From Alternaria dauci (lineage: Eukaryota > Ascomycota > Dothideomycetes > Pleosporales > Pleosporaceae), in contig NC_091273.1 of assembly GCF_042100115.1 (NCBI RefSeq), forward strand, positions 868,001 through 932,000: a stretch of 64,000 nt of DNA, given 5' to 3'. This document shows, one piece after another, positions 10,519 through 23,100 of this stretch (position 1 is the stretch's first letter; each line of letters opens with the position of its first letter). The translations under genes and the position numbers were made by a program. The notes under the pieces were generated by a model. It saw nothing but the letters and a program-made list of their open reading frames with translations, was not told the origin of the DNA and did no database searches.

Positions 10519-11868
10519 GACGAAATGCTTGCTGGCCCGACTGTTCCGAAAGCGGACGATAGCGGAGTTTTCGGGGATAAGGGCAATGAATGGAAAATGT
10601 ACAACAAAAGATACGAACAAACGCATGCGCAAAGTTCAGCGTCAAGGCAGAGGTTACAAATATCCACATTTGCAAGCACAACCAATCTCCCGTGTCCACA
10701 CTATACACTCGCAAGGCAAATTTGCGGCGCGGGATCTCAAAGACCGTTCCCTTACAGGTGCCGCCGAACGCGCACTCTCACGCCGCAACATGTCAAAAAG
10801 CGCCGTGCAGGACCCTTCACCCAGCCCACACTCTTCTCAAGGATACCGAATCTGTTCCAAATTCAGCCACCCATGTTGCCGCAACGGGCATGGTGGGCCA
10901 GAAAGCGTAGACCGATGGAGAAGACCTGCGTCCCGCATTGGCTGGTGGACCTGGCTAAGCTTCGTTCCAAGACGGTCTCCATGAGTCCCGGATGTATCAG
11001 CTCCCGGCGCCACTAAGACAGTTGGAGTTGCAGCATGCATCTTCTCTCACGCATGCAACGTGTCAGATAAGGCGACGTATAACGTGAGTCTTTGTGGATC
11101 GTCGAAGAGGGATGATCCCTCTACGCGCCTTTGCTCAGCTTGACCGCTCCCCAAGAATTTGTGCTGCCCGCATGCTCAGCGCTACTGTAATAGAAGAGGA
11201 AGAAGAAGTGGTGAAATTCCATCAGATCCGGTGCCATGGGAAGATCTACCGCTAAATGCGCGTGGCGCGTCGATCAGGTCCTTGCTTTGAAGTTTGCGCA
11301 CGCGCTGGGCTGTCAGCAGGGACATGATTTTCCCTCTGCATATGCATGCGAGGCTCGTCGAGACTGGCCATACCGTTGACCGCTTTATGCTTGTCATGTC
11401 ACGCTTGTTGAGATGGTTGCAGGCAGCCTCTAAGGCCAGCCATACAAGACAGCGCGTGGCGTTTTCGGGTGTAAGAGAGCCGTAGAGGAATAGAATACAT
11501 GTAGCGGGGCACTTGGTTCCAACTGGGAACCGTCAATGACGGCTTCAGTAGACGTATACCTTTGAACAAGTATGTGAGTGAGATTGATGAATGATGATGC
11601 TATGAAGATGTAGATACTGCGATCCGGCGAACTTTTAGAGTCTTACTCTTTCGTGCGTTTGGTTACATGTCTGTCATATCTGCAGTATATCATTCGCGCG
11701 ACGTGCTCAGTCTTTTTGGGTACCGTTTGCAATTACAGATACCCCTCGCTACTGTTGTCGCCATCAAACCATGAGTTTCTAGGCCTAATCTTGAGCTACT
11801 TCTGTAAACGCCTAGATGCATGAAAGCATCACCCTCACATGTGCCACTCTGTGCACCGCCTGCCCCTC
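10519..11868. other. Intergenic, no gene seen
   Basis: About 1.35 kb between the 5' end of the GDPD gene and the 3' end of coatomer epsilon. Overlapping open frames at 10333-11016 on + are antisense or low-information and resemble nothing. It should hold the GDPD promoter and the terminator of the coatomer gene. Confidence 0.5.
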
Positions 11869-12936
11869 CTATGATGCAACCTCAAACTTTGGCGTGTATT
11901 TTGCAGCCGCCTTTGCAAACTCGTCCTTCTTGCTCGCCCAGTCTGCAAGGGCCCTGTGCTGTGGCGCCGAGGATTGTAGTTGTGACTTGAGTTGCTCAGC
12001 ATCTTCCTTCTTGCCGAGCAGCGTGTTGAGGACGACGAGATTGGCGAGAGTGTCGGCGGAAGTGCCGTCGATGGAAAGCGCTTGTTGTAGAGCGGCTTCG
12101 GCTTCTGGGAGGCGGCCGAGGTGGAGTTCTGATACGGCCTGAGCGACGAGCGAGTGCGGGGATGTGGACTGGGAGCTTGTGGCTAGTTCCTCGAAGACGT
12201 AGAATGCAGATTGGTACTTCTCGCCGCCCTGGATGCGGTGTTAGTGTCAAGTCTCATGGTGACGCTGGTCTAGTAGAACGTACTTCTCGCATGCCGACCC
12301 AGCTCTCGGCAATGTTGACGAGCAGGCTATCTTGTGCCCATTTCCGTGCACGCTGAGCCTCTTTCGCAGCGAGATCTGTGCGGTTTTGCTGGAGGTGGAT
12401 TTGTACGATGAGTGCAACGCTGCCTCGACGTTAGCCACTGACTGTCTGGCAAGACAATCCACGTCGAGGAATCCGCATGACGTACGCGTCCAGGCTGCCT
12501 TGGTGCTTGCTCAACACATTGAGCGCGGCCTCGGTCTCGCCCGCCCTTTCTAATATCATGCCCACGCAGAGCTGCACCGTCAGGTTGTCCTGCCCGTGTT
12601 GCTCTGCCAGCTTCTTCGCCTGGCCCACCACATCCTTGCCTTGCTCATAGTCGGCCAGTAGCTTCACTGCGACGAGATCGGGCGTCTTCTCGGATGCGAG
12701 TTCGCTCGAGACGGCTTGTGCTTGGCCGAGCGCGATTTGGCTGCGGAGCTTGAGGACGCGAACAGGGAGCGCATTTGACGAGGAGAAGTTTGAAGTGTCG
12801 AAGTTGAGGACCTGCTGGAAGGCGCCAGCGTGGAAGGCCGAGTGGATGTTTATGAGCTCTGGATACATGTTAGTGGGGCTCTGCGCTGCTGTGGCTGGTG
12901 GCTGGACGCACCTCCCTCGGGCGAGTATGGATCCAT
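11869..12936 (-). CDS. SEC28: Coatomer subunit epsilon
   Basis: Component of the COPI coat that returns vesicles from Golgi to ER; epsilon-COP stabilises alpha-COP. Exons on the minus strand: 12936-12912, 12858-12486, 12419-12284 and 12228-11869, giving 297 residues, the usual family length. The N-terminus reads MDPYSPEGELINIHSAFHAG, followed by the helical TPR-like solenoid, for example ALGQAQAVSSEL and VAQAVSELHLGRLPEAEAAL, and a conserved C-terminal DEFAKAAAKYTPKFEV. Introns are 48-66 bases, GT-AG, all phase-consistent; the first intron interrupts Glu9. No single alternative frame covers the protein, so the gene is only visible after splicing. It is 217 bases downstream of the methyltransferase gene on the same strand; this short gap must hold its promoter. 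Confidence 0.94.
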
Positions 12937-13153
12937 GACTGTAGTATGTGAAGGGGGGAACTTTGTATGACGAGCGACTGGAACGTCTCGTAGCAATGGG
13001 TTCTGGATTCGAAGATGCAATCGTGGTGATGAAGCCAGATTGAGTTTGGCTTCCTTGCTCGGACCCTGGACGACGCTCATTGGCTGCTGTTGCGCATCCC
13101 CGTTTGGCCGCTACGATGCTATTGCCAGCGTACGAATTCATCCAACTCGTCCT

Positions 13154-14103
13154 CTACACTCTACGAACAGTAAAAGTCATAAATCTCGTACCAGCAGGCA
13201 CCAGACTCGTCTTCATCCTCTTGGATAGGTCTTCTTCGCCAAGTACAGCTTGAACCTTCCAATCTGTTCCAGTCTCATCTCCAACCTGCTTCCACATCTT
13301 CGCCCACGACTCAGGGTTGTGCCAGAAAGCAGTCATCTCCTTCATGACATGTGCAAAACTGCCAGCTTCAGGCTTGCCGCCCTGTCTCCCAACAACAAGG
13401 CTCCCAGATACTGGCCTCAACAGCTGAACAACACGCTTCGCGGCCTCTACCTGTTGATTCCAGTCGAACAGGTGGAAGAATGACGCGGCATTGACCATGT
13501 CCATCTTTCCATCCATCTGCTTCAGCTCAGAGTCGGCGTCAAAGATGTCGGCCTCCACGAATCGTGTCTGCAGAGTTGACCTGTCCAGGAACATATCATA
13601 GCCAATATCCCAGAAGTTTTTCTTGAGATCGGACGCATACGTATGTTCCGAGGGTGCGCCATCATGAACCAACTTGCGGATATCCTGGCCCATGCAACAC
13701 CCCAGATCAAGGAACTGCTCTCCGTTCTTGATCCGACGGAGGACTTCCTGGTAGGCGGGGTTCACCCCAATCGAAAAATTCAAGAAGCCCCAATTTCCTA
13801 GGCAAGGATACGGAAACTGTCATACTGTCAGCACGGTTGCACTCCTGTTGCCCAATAGATACCTGAACTCACAACCGTAAATGCGTCGTCTCTCACACGT
13901 TTGATATGAGTGACTACATCCGCTGGCGCTATCTTGCTGTACTTCTCGAAAATTTCTCTCACTGCAGGACTCGGCTCCTCAAGCTCTTTGGTGTACCATG
14001 GCAGTAACTCGGGGTTCTGTTCGTATGCTTTGGTCGTGAGAATCTGCTCCACAGAACTGCGCTCTTCCTGAGCCGGATCTTGTACTGGGGCGGCTTCAGT
14101 CAT
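13154..14103 (-). CDS. SAM-dependent methyltransferase, fungal AusD-type
   Basis: Predicted small-molecule methyltransferase with a Rossmann fold. Exons on the minus strand 14103-13873 and 13816-13154 give 297 residues; the intron is 56 bases with donor GTGAGT and acceptor ACAG. The N-terminal helical part (PELLPWYTKELEEPSPAVREI) and the FPYPCLGNWGFLNF segment just after the splice are typical of a family found both in meroterpenoid-type clusters and as stand-alone fungal genes. The SAM-binding motif is FLDLGCCMGQDIRKL with GCCMG at residues 116-120. Acidic residues follow in YASDL and VEADIFD. No polyketide synthase, NRPS or terpene cyclase lies in the window, so cluster membership is not supported and the substrate is unknown. 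It is divergent from spermidine synthase across 550 bases. Confidence 0.85.
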
Positions 14104-14653
14104 GGTTGTACTGCTTCTATCTTCTTAGAATGGAATCTGTGGTATCGATACTTCTCAATGATCCTCCTACCCTCATTGCGGGTCACCTCTTTATGTTTCT
14201 CACACATGCAGTCTGCATCCGGTTTCGCAATAGTACCACGCATACGGCCGCCCTCGTTATCAGGCAACCGTCCCCAGGAACCCTCTACATCAGGTCGGCT
14301 TTACAACTGCCCCGGCTATCCGCGACGACTACACAGAAAAGACATGTCAGATAACAGTTGTAAAGCTGTGGTCCAGTCTGGCAGTTGTGGAAATAATGCT
14401 ACCCAACCTAGATGCCCTGCGGCTGGACCTTCCCGGGATGACCTTGGTGGGGGATGGCGGGGCAGGAACCGCGCGCGACCAGTGACGTGCATAGACCTAG
14501 AAAATTGTGCCCAACGCAAACACGAGGAAAAACTCCGCAAACCTGAAGGTCCCCATATATATCCGGCGACAGCTCTGTCAATCTTCTGTTTACTTCCGTA
14601 AACGATCACGTCCTCTACTCTATCCTTCCATCTCAACCCACCGATTTTTCAAG
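14104..14653. promoter_or_regulatory. Divergent promoter, methyltransferase / spermidine synthase
   Basis: A 550-base region between two outward-facing start codons. A TATA-like TATATAT lies at 14555-14561, about 95 bases before the spermidine synthase ATG, followed by a pyrimidine-rich leader (TCCTCTACTCTATCCTTCC). No equivalent TATA is obvious on the methyltransferase side. Whether elements are shared is unknown. Confidence 0.5.
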
Positions 14654-15769
<1,116 letters not shown>

Positions 15770-17407
15770 GTGTCTCGCTTGCCGAATTTCTTTTCGTTAC
15801 GACTTCACTAGATACCACGATATGTGATGAATATCAAAAGACTGTAAAGTCATGTACATTCACCCAACAATGTTTCAAAATCTTCGTTCTGGTTGTATGC
15901 CACAGTTCTTTCGCCCCAAACTACCAGTGCTCAACAACGTTCCGGTAGTTGCAGCTGTCGGGAGCTCTCGGGTCGCTCTCAAGGAGATTGACATGCGCGA
16001 GTTTCAGCACCAGCTTGAGCCTGAGGACAAACACATGGTAATCGGCCTGTGAGTGGACAGAAACGGCGCGGAGGCGGTGATTGCAACCATACTGGTAACG
16101 AGTATGAGCTCACTTCGTTGTACGTTCCACGCGATATTTGCCGTAAACGCTTGCCATATCTCGACTCCATGTAACAGCCATGCGTGACGTATGAGGTATG
16201 TGGACCATCGGTACTAACGGCAGCGATTTCATGCAGTACGCACTCGCCTAGTCAGTGTGTCGCAAAGGTCTGCAATTAGCGAGGAGCAAGCTGTCTCGTC
16301 TAAACCTCTCCTGTACCAGATGAGAGTTCGAAGCAAAGAGGTATGGTGATAGCGGGACTAGTCCAAATCTGGGTTGTTTCGTCCCTCACTGCTAGTCCAG
16401 CCGGTAGGTGGCATAACTTTGCGGCGATGCGATTCATACTGCATCCCGCATACAGTCTGCTTCTGATCGTGATACCCGCTGTGGCTTTTCTGAACGAAGT
16501 GTGGATCAAACGCGGAGAGTGTCGGTATGAGCTGATGACTGAGACTGTCCCATGGGCGAGCGCTTGTCGGCCATGAACGCTCAGGGTCATTGAAGGATTC
16601 TGACAGTTGAGCGGAATGACCATGAGGTGGAGCGTGCCTTAGAAGACAGGCTGAAAGGAACTTCTGGGCCGCCTAGGCCGTTGGAATCTGTGTCAAGACG
16701 GCGGAACAGAATGAAGCTTCGTTCTATGTTTGGTAGATGCTCCGGCGTGGACCCACGAGTTTGTGACACGCGAGGTGTCACAAAATTCCCAGCGGGCTAG
16801 CCGCTACAGATGGGCGGTACCCTTCGTTTGAGGCTGGCGCATTGGATCGTGAAGTGGCAATGCTCGAGAATAGCGGTGGCAGTGATGTCTTGTAGATGCG
16901 AATTGAATATAGTAGGTCTCGCATCGTGCCTAACACCTGCCTCAAGCTGCACCACTGTCTTTTACATACCCCCTTGCGCCTTCGCTGTTTCGGCAACACG
17001 ACATACAGTCGTGTACACTTTGCGCATTTCTTTCTTGTACAACCAGGTCGAGCCGGGCTCTTCCTTCATTATAATTTTTACCCTCAACTTCCGGTTACAC
17101 GGTTCGCTGGTCGTCACATCACCTCGGTCGCCGTTGGCAGCTATCACGAACACAATCTCACGACTCGCGCCCATGCAGTAGTACGATCCATCGCTTCCTT
17201 TGCGTCCCCCTTTCGTTTTGCCTGGAGCATTTATTATCTTGGACCGAACCGTCTGAAATACGTTCATCTTTCGCTGTAAATATTCCTGCCGCCACAGCCG
17301 AACAAAGACGCGGGTGGATACCGAATCGCCGAGGCCTACCACCGAAGACGCCAAAAGACCAAGCGCGATTAACGGGCGCTCGATCAGTAACGCATAATCA
17401 AGCTACG
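15770..17407. other. Intergenic, with a perfect inverted repeat
   Basis: About 1.64 kb between spermidine synthase and NAD kinase. No convincing gene. The minus-strand frame 17354-16962 lies in the presumed NAD kinase leader and looks like chance. A 10-base perfect inverted repeat is at 16760-16784. A three-codon ATG-CAG-TAG frame lies at 17173-17181; it would act as a uORF only if transcription starts upstream of it. Confidence 0.5.
16760..16784. repeat. Perfect 10-bp inverted repeat
   Basis: TTTGTGACAC, a five-base spacer GCGAG, then GTGTCACAAA, an exact reverse complement. It lies about 620 bases upstream of the NAD kinase start. It could be a dimeric regulator-binding site or a stem-loop in a transcript; neither is demonstrated. 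Confidence 0.9.
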
Positions 17408-19360
17408 ATGCCGTCGGCAACATTCAAGACTGGGGAGCCGTTTAGTCCGGCCAAGGTTCACCCGCTCCTGTCCCCACAGGCGGCAGGTTCAAGTTTCTCC
17501 GACTGTGACCTTAACCCCGTCGATGCCGATGCCTCATTTAATAATCCCACCCGCCCAGAGTCTCCACAGCCTCCGCAGACCAGCGTCCACTGCCCCCAGG
17601 ACGCGCCGTATAATGCATCGGTAGTAGCCAAAGACACTGGCGGTACGCCCGCTGTAGCACAACATCCAGCCAGTCTGACACCGGACGAATCCTCCTGCCA
17701 CGAAGACCCCGCCGCTATCAGCAAGTCGTCCTCCATCGAGAACCTCTCCGTCCTCCCGCGCATCCCCTCGTTTGGTGAGAGCCGCGTTCGCAAGCACCGC
17801 CAGAACGCACAATCAATCGACTCCGCCATCCCCCGCCAGACTCTCCTTAAGGCGTTGCAGTCTCGGCCTCCGCCCTCGTCGGCATCACAACAAGCCATGG
17901 ATTCCCTCACGGAAGGCTCGGAGAACGGAGGCAAGAATGCGCGCTCAAAGAGCATCACGCATTCGCAACTGGCAAAAGCGCTTTCCGAACTAGAGCTGCA
18001 CTCCGCAGACCTTTCGGCAAGCAAGATGGCTGCGCTCGCTTCGCCATGCTTTTTCCATAAGAAGTTTGACAAGGCTGTGAACCTGGGAAAGGTCATGGAA
18101 GAGATGGCCGAGGATGACACGATATCGCATTCAAGACTCATGCAGACTGCCAACAGTGTCCGTGAAGTGTCCAAGCAGCTGCAGCGCCGACCCATCAAGA
18201 TGACGGTACGCAATGTCATGATTGTCACAAAGGCTCGCGACAACAACCTCGTATACCTCACGCGCGAGCTGGCGGAATGGCTCATGACTACCTCGCGCTA
18301 CGGCTCGGATGTTGGAGTCAACGTCTACGTAGATCACAAGCTGCGCAAGTCGAAGCGCTTCGACGCGGCCTCTTTGCTGGCCAAGGACAAACGCTACGAG
18401 AACATGCTTCGCTGGTGGACACCAGATCTGTGCTGGGAAACCCCAGAGATCTTCGATCTTGTTCTTACTCTTGGAGGAGACGGCACCGTACTCTTCACCT
18501 CGTGGCTCTTTCAGCGCATCGTACCGCCGATTCTCTCCTTCTCGCTCGGCAGCCTTGGTTTCCTTACAAACTTCGAATTCGCGCAGTACAGGCCAGCGCT
18601 CGACAAGATCATGTGCGAGACTGGCATGCGTGTGAATCTGCGCATGCGCTTCACCTGCACAGTATACCGCTACCAGAAGAACGTTGCCCAGGGATCGCCT
18701 CAGCACATCGAAGCTGAGCAATTCGAGGTACTCAACGAGCTTGTCATCGACCGCGGCCCATCACCCTACGTCTCGAACCTCGAGCTGTACGGCGACAACA
18801 ACCTCCTTACCGTTGTGCAAGCAGACGGTGTCATCTTCTCGACGCCTACCGGTTCAACAGCATACTCGCTCTCTGCAGGTGGCTCCCTCGTGCACCCAGA
18901 TATCCCCGCCATCCTCCTGACACCCATCTGCCCCCATACTCTCTCGTTCCGCCCCATGCTGCTCAACGACAGCATGCTCCTCCGTATTGCGGTACCTCTG
19001 AAATCCCGCGCTACCGCCTACTGCGCTTTCGACGGCAAGGGCCGCGTCGAACTCCGTCAAGGCGACCACGTCACCATTGCCGCTTCGCAGTACCCATTCC
19101 CTACCGTACTCTCGCAGCCAACCGAATGGTTCGATAGCATCAGCCGCACACTACGATGGAACTCGCGTGGTGCGACACAGAAGGCCTGGGATGGTGACGG
19201 TGACGATGACGAAGAGGCTGAGGAGGAAAAGGAACCCGATTTCGACATTGACTTTGACAATGACGATGTCGATCGCGATTCCGGATACAGCGCTGAAGGC
19301 AGCACTGTTGATGGCAGGGGAAGCCCAATAAGAAAGGGCGTAGTGCTTCCCTTCTTGTAG
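17408..19360 (+). CDS. NAD kinase (ATP-NAD kinase)
   Basis: Phosphorylates NAD to NADP, supplying cytosolic NADPH pathways. A single exon encodes 650 residues. The first ~270 residues are a Ser/Pro-rich, probably regulatory extension (for example SSSIENLSVLPRIPSFGESR). The catalytic domain begins around RPIKMTVRNVMIVTKARDNN and contains the signature GGDGT at residues 356-360, LGSLGFLTNFEF, and the second diagnostic segment GSTAYSLSAGGSLVHPD starting at residue 482. The C-terminal 60 residues are strongly acidic (DDDEEAEEEKEPDFD and on). The architecture matches the yeast Utr1/Yef1 type rather than mitochondrial Pos5, as no presequence is seen. Length is longer than yeast Utr1 (about 530), chiefly from the two tails. 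The lack of introns is unusual in this window but shared with phospholipase C. Confidence 0.95.
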   Translation: MPSATFKTGEPFSPAKVHPLLSPQAAGSSFSDCDLNPVDADASFNNPTRPESPQPPQTSVHCPQDAPYNASVVAKDTGGTPAVAQHPASLTPDESSCHEDPAAISKSSSIENLSVLPRIPSFGESRVRKHRQNAQSIDSAIPRQTLLKALQSRPPPSSASQQAMDSLTEGSENGGKNARSKSITHSQLAKALSELELHSADLSASKMAALASPCFFHKKFDKAVNLGKVMEEMAEDDTISHSRLMQTANSVREVSKQLQRRPIKMTVRNVMIVTKARDNNLVYLTRELAEWLMTTSRYGSDVGVNVYVDHKLRKSKRFDAASLLAKDKRYENMLRWWTPDLCWETPEIFDLVLTLGGDGTVLFTSWLFQRIVPPILSFSLGSLGFLTNFEFAQYRPALDKIMCETGMRVNLRMRFTCTVYRYQKNVAQGSPQHIEAEQFEVLNELVIDRGPSPYVSNLELYGDNNLLTVVQADGVIFSTPTGSTAYSLSAGGSLVHPDIPAILLTPICPHTLSFRPMLLNDSMLLRIAVPLKSRATAYCAFDGKGRVELRQGDHVTIAASQYPFPTVLSQPTEWFDSISRTLRWNSRGATQKAWDGDGDDDEEAEEEKEPDFDIDFDNDDVDRDSGYSAEGSTVDGRGSPIRKGVVLPFL

Positions 19361-20172
19361 GCTTTCCCTTTGCTGGAAAGAGTCGGATATGTGTATAATG
19401 GTGTCAAGGGAGCTGTCTTTTCTCTTCCACTGGCTATCCACTCACGCATCACAGTGCTGCTTGGGCGGGTCCCGGTGGTTTCTTTTTCATCTTGTATGTG
19501 ATGTCACATAAGCTTTTTTTTTTCCTGCATTTTTTCACGTCTTTCGCTTGCTCGAGTCATCTTAAAGACGAAGTGTTAGTGGACATGCAACTTTCTCGAG
19601 CTATGATATCCTTAGAAAGCATGTAGATGGGTCGGGTAGTAGTAACAATACCCGTCGAAGGGGCGGTGACATAATGGACATGTTTTTTGGTTTGGCGCTT
19701 CTGCCTACCTCCCTTCGCTATGTTGTGCTCCTGATCTTTTTGACACACCACGCCATACAAGGGAAAAATCGAACACCCTACTAGGCAACTACAGGAGAGC
19801 ACTTGATCTTCCTTCATAGAGCGAAACTCTACCCAGGCGACTATAGCGGTGGCGTTCGATTCTTCCCTAGTATGGCGTGGAGCCAGGAAAGCGCAACGAA
19901 TCACAAGAAACAGACACGGCGTGTTTCAGCTCTCCATGGTAGAGACATTGTGACATAAGAATCATAGCTGAATTAGCATGCCATACAAGGCGATGTGAAA
20001 GCCGAAGTAGCTGTATGTTAAATATGTACAAAGAATGAACGCTTGAGCTGGTGAACACGCTCCGACGCGTCAGCCTTTGAGCTCAAGTCAACAGTAGAAA
20101 TATTATACTGATTACACTTCCCAGTGACCACCAAGCCTCCCATCAGCTCTTCCTCAACTTCCCACTTCGTAA
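19361..20172. other. Convergent intergenic, no gene seen
   Basis: About 810 bases between the convergent 3' ends of NAD kinase and the LRR protein gene. Contains T-rich stretches around 19511-19533 consistent with 3' processing signals. The minus-strand frame 19904-19557 has no recognisable features. Confidence 0.5.
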
Positions 20173-23100
20173 TTAGTCCTCAATAGCACAGTCATTCGCG
20201 CCGTTCCCTTCCGCACTCGTGCCCTCCCTTTCCCCTGGCGCAAAAATATCTGGATTACGATTCTTCAACGCCGCAATCTGACTCTCCTTGAACATTTTAA
20301 ACTGCTGTGGGTCTTCTCTCTCAAGACTCCTCAGCTCCTCGGCATTTTCCACGACGCTGTTGAAAGCCTGTTCCCAGCCTTTACCCTCAATCATTTGCCT
20401 CATCTCGTCACCGCTGTGGTTCTGGAAGTATGCGCGCATGGCGAGAAGGTGTTCGGGAAGACCCTGGTCGTCTGCCGTACCTGAGATGAAGGAGACTTGA
20501 TTTTCGGAGACGTCGGGAGTCGTTGGACGTGAAGGGTTAAGAAGACCGGTGCGTACGCGGTGGCCGAATCGGTGAAGACGTCCTTCCTCAAGCGACATGT
20601 GGCGAGATGCGAGAGATACATCCGAGTTGTGACGTGAGCGTAAGGTCGAGGGCTCGTCTTCGTCTGATTCCGCAGTTGTGAAATCTGTCGACACACTGTT
20701 CTCGAGTGTCGGTACAGCGGAGGTGGGTGGTGAGCTGCTGAGTTTGGAGCTTGTAGTTGAAGCAGCATCAGATATTTGAAGACGCGTTTCTGGGTATTCG
20801 TCTTCGAAGCGTTGGATCATGCCTTCAAGTGTCTGGTCTAGGAAAAGCAAACGGCCTATCGACATGTTAGTCACATTGGTACGACAGAGAGATTATGGAA
20901 CTTACGGTAGTTTAGGTCATTGCCACCCTTCGCCTCTCTGATAAGTGCAGGCTGGATCCTATTTCGCGTGTTCCGTGCTGTCTCGAGGAGATCCTTGGAC
21001 ATGGCTCTGGCCTTGCTTGGTTCCTCAAGCACTGGTACCCTGCTTCTGCTTCTGGGGGTGGAGGTACCACTGACTGGAACTGACACTCGGCGAAGATCGG
21101 TCTCCTTGTGAGAGAGGCAGTAGCTAAGCGCTTTAGCAATGCCTGTGCCCCCAACGATGTAGTCGTTGTCTGCAGCATTCGACGTGTTATCTGCTTCCTT
21201 GTAATTGCTGTCTTCTGGACCGACGAGACGCATAAGAATATCCGGAACCTCGACTTCTTTCGGAGCAGCTCGGAGCTCTGGCACTTCGTTGATGGATTCA
21301 ATGTTGCGTAAGCAATAAGCCACGACTTGCTTCGCGAGTGCTTTGATCACTTCGCCTTGTTCAGGAGCTGGAATGTCCACATCAACGCATATAAGCGACT
21401 TGGACAGCTTAGCCGCCAAAGTAAGCGACGCATATAATGCGGCAGCCTCTTCTTGAGTCTCCTCGTCTGTCGAAGTTGCAACACGAGTTATCTCTGGGTT
21501 CTCAAGAATGTTGATATGCGCAATGTGAGGGCAATCTGGCAGAATTTCCGCGATAGCAATGGCATCTTCGGGCTTCATGTCGACATTCACGAGATGTATC
21601 CGTTTCAGCTCCTTGAATTGAGGCATGTATTTTCTCAGAAGACACAACGAAGTCTGGCCCAGGAAAAGGCCCCTGTTGTGCGACAGGTCCAAAAACTTGA
21701 AGGACGGTAGGGAAACCAGAGTTGGTATGAGTGTCTTGAGCGCTTCCGGGATGAGACCAGTGTCTTGTAAGCACAATGCCCACAGCGGGCTGTTCTGGCA
21801 GTGCTTGATGCTGTCACAGATTTTGTCCATTAATGATCGTAGGTCGTTCCCGCCAAGATCAATTCCCTGACAGACACCAGAGCGCAGGTAATGCAGGACA
21901 TGTTCCAGACCTTCAGCGTCGATGTCGTTCGTCGCAAGACTTAGACGTTGGATGCCGCTGATGACGCAGCCGTCGATGATTTTGCGGATGCTCGATGAGG
22001 TCAAGTTGCATTCGGCCATGGCTAGTTCCTGAAGCTCCGAACCGCCCAGTCGTTCGGAAATGGCCTTTGAAAAGATTTCAGCCACATCTCCCGACCTGCT
22101 GTCCTTGGTGGGAGACGGTGCTTGTGTGCTGTTAGTTTGTGGAGAAGCCACCTGTGGTCGAGGTCTGGGAAACGGTATCATGGACACGTCGATGGCCATG
22201 ATAGACTTGCACATGTATAGGAACAGCGCGATGTGTTTCCAGCCTTCAGCTGTGATCTTTGGGTTGTTCTTGAGAACCAGCTTCTTGACCGCAGATGAGC
22301 CTTGCTGGCACAGTCCGTCTTGGGTACCATCATTGGAGTGATTACGCCGTTTTGGAGGCTCTGGAACTTTGGCGGCCAGGAGACCCGCGAGTATGACGCG
22401 TATCTTCTCGTCGTTCAAGTCGGCGTCCTCTAAAAATAGCTTCTTAACAGGCACGATGGCGAGCCAGTCAGACAGAGTCAAGACATCAGCCAACTGCAAT
22501 CTGGACCCTGTTAGATCTAGACAAGTGACAACGCCTGGCTGGACATCGGAGCACGCTCGTGGAGCTGCAAGCTGGTCACTAATGCGCTTGAGAATGGGAG
22601 ACTCGCGAAGCTGGCAACATCTCCGGTAGATGCGCAGGGGGTCAATAGTTGGACGGTCCTGAGCGCGGGGAGTCGGTGCCCCAGCAGCAACAGTGGCAGC
22701 AGCAGGTATCCCTTCAGCACTGGCGCTGTCGTCGTCTCTGGTGAGTTCCATGGGGATTGTACCATTCTCTTCAGCCTTCTTCCGTTTCTTCTCCTTCCGC
22801 TCTTTGCGCTCGGCCTCGGATCGCTTCTTCTTCTCCTTCTTCCTACTCGGCTCCTGCTTGTCCTCTTCCAAGACTGTGCCCTCGGGATTTGGCTCAGAAT
22901 CGGTGCCGACGACTTCTTGGGCGATGGCGACGACACCATCCTTGTCTTTCTCTTCGGCCACAGCATCCGGGTTCCTCAGTGCCTCGCCCTCGCCACGCTC
23001 CTTCAGCTTTTTGTCCTTGCGCTTCGCCTTTTTGTCGTCTGCTTCGACATCATCCTTGTATTTTGGACCACCAGCAATCTCGACATCGACACAAAATGCA

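Noticed and set aside
16962..17354. 130-residue minus-strand frame
   Set aside because: Antisense to the presumed NAD kinase leader, no motif, composition unlike neighbours' proteins.
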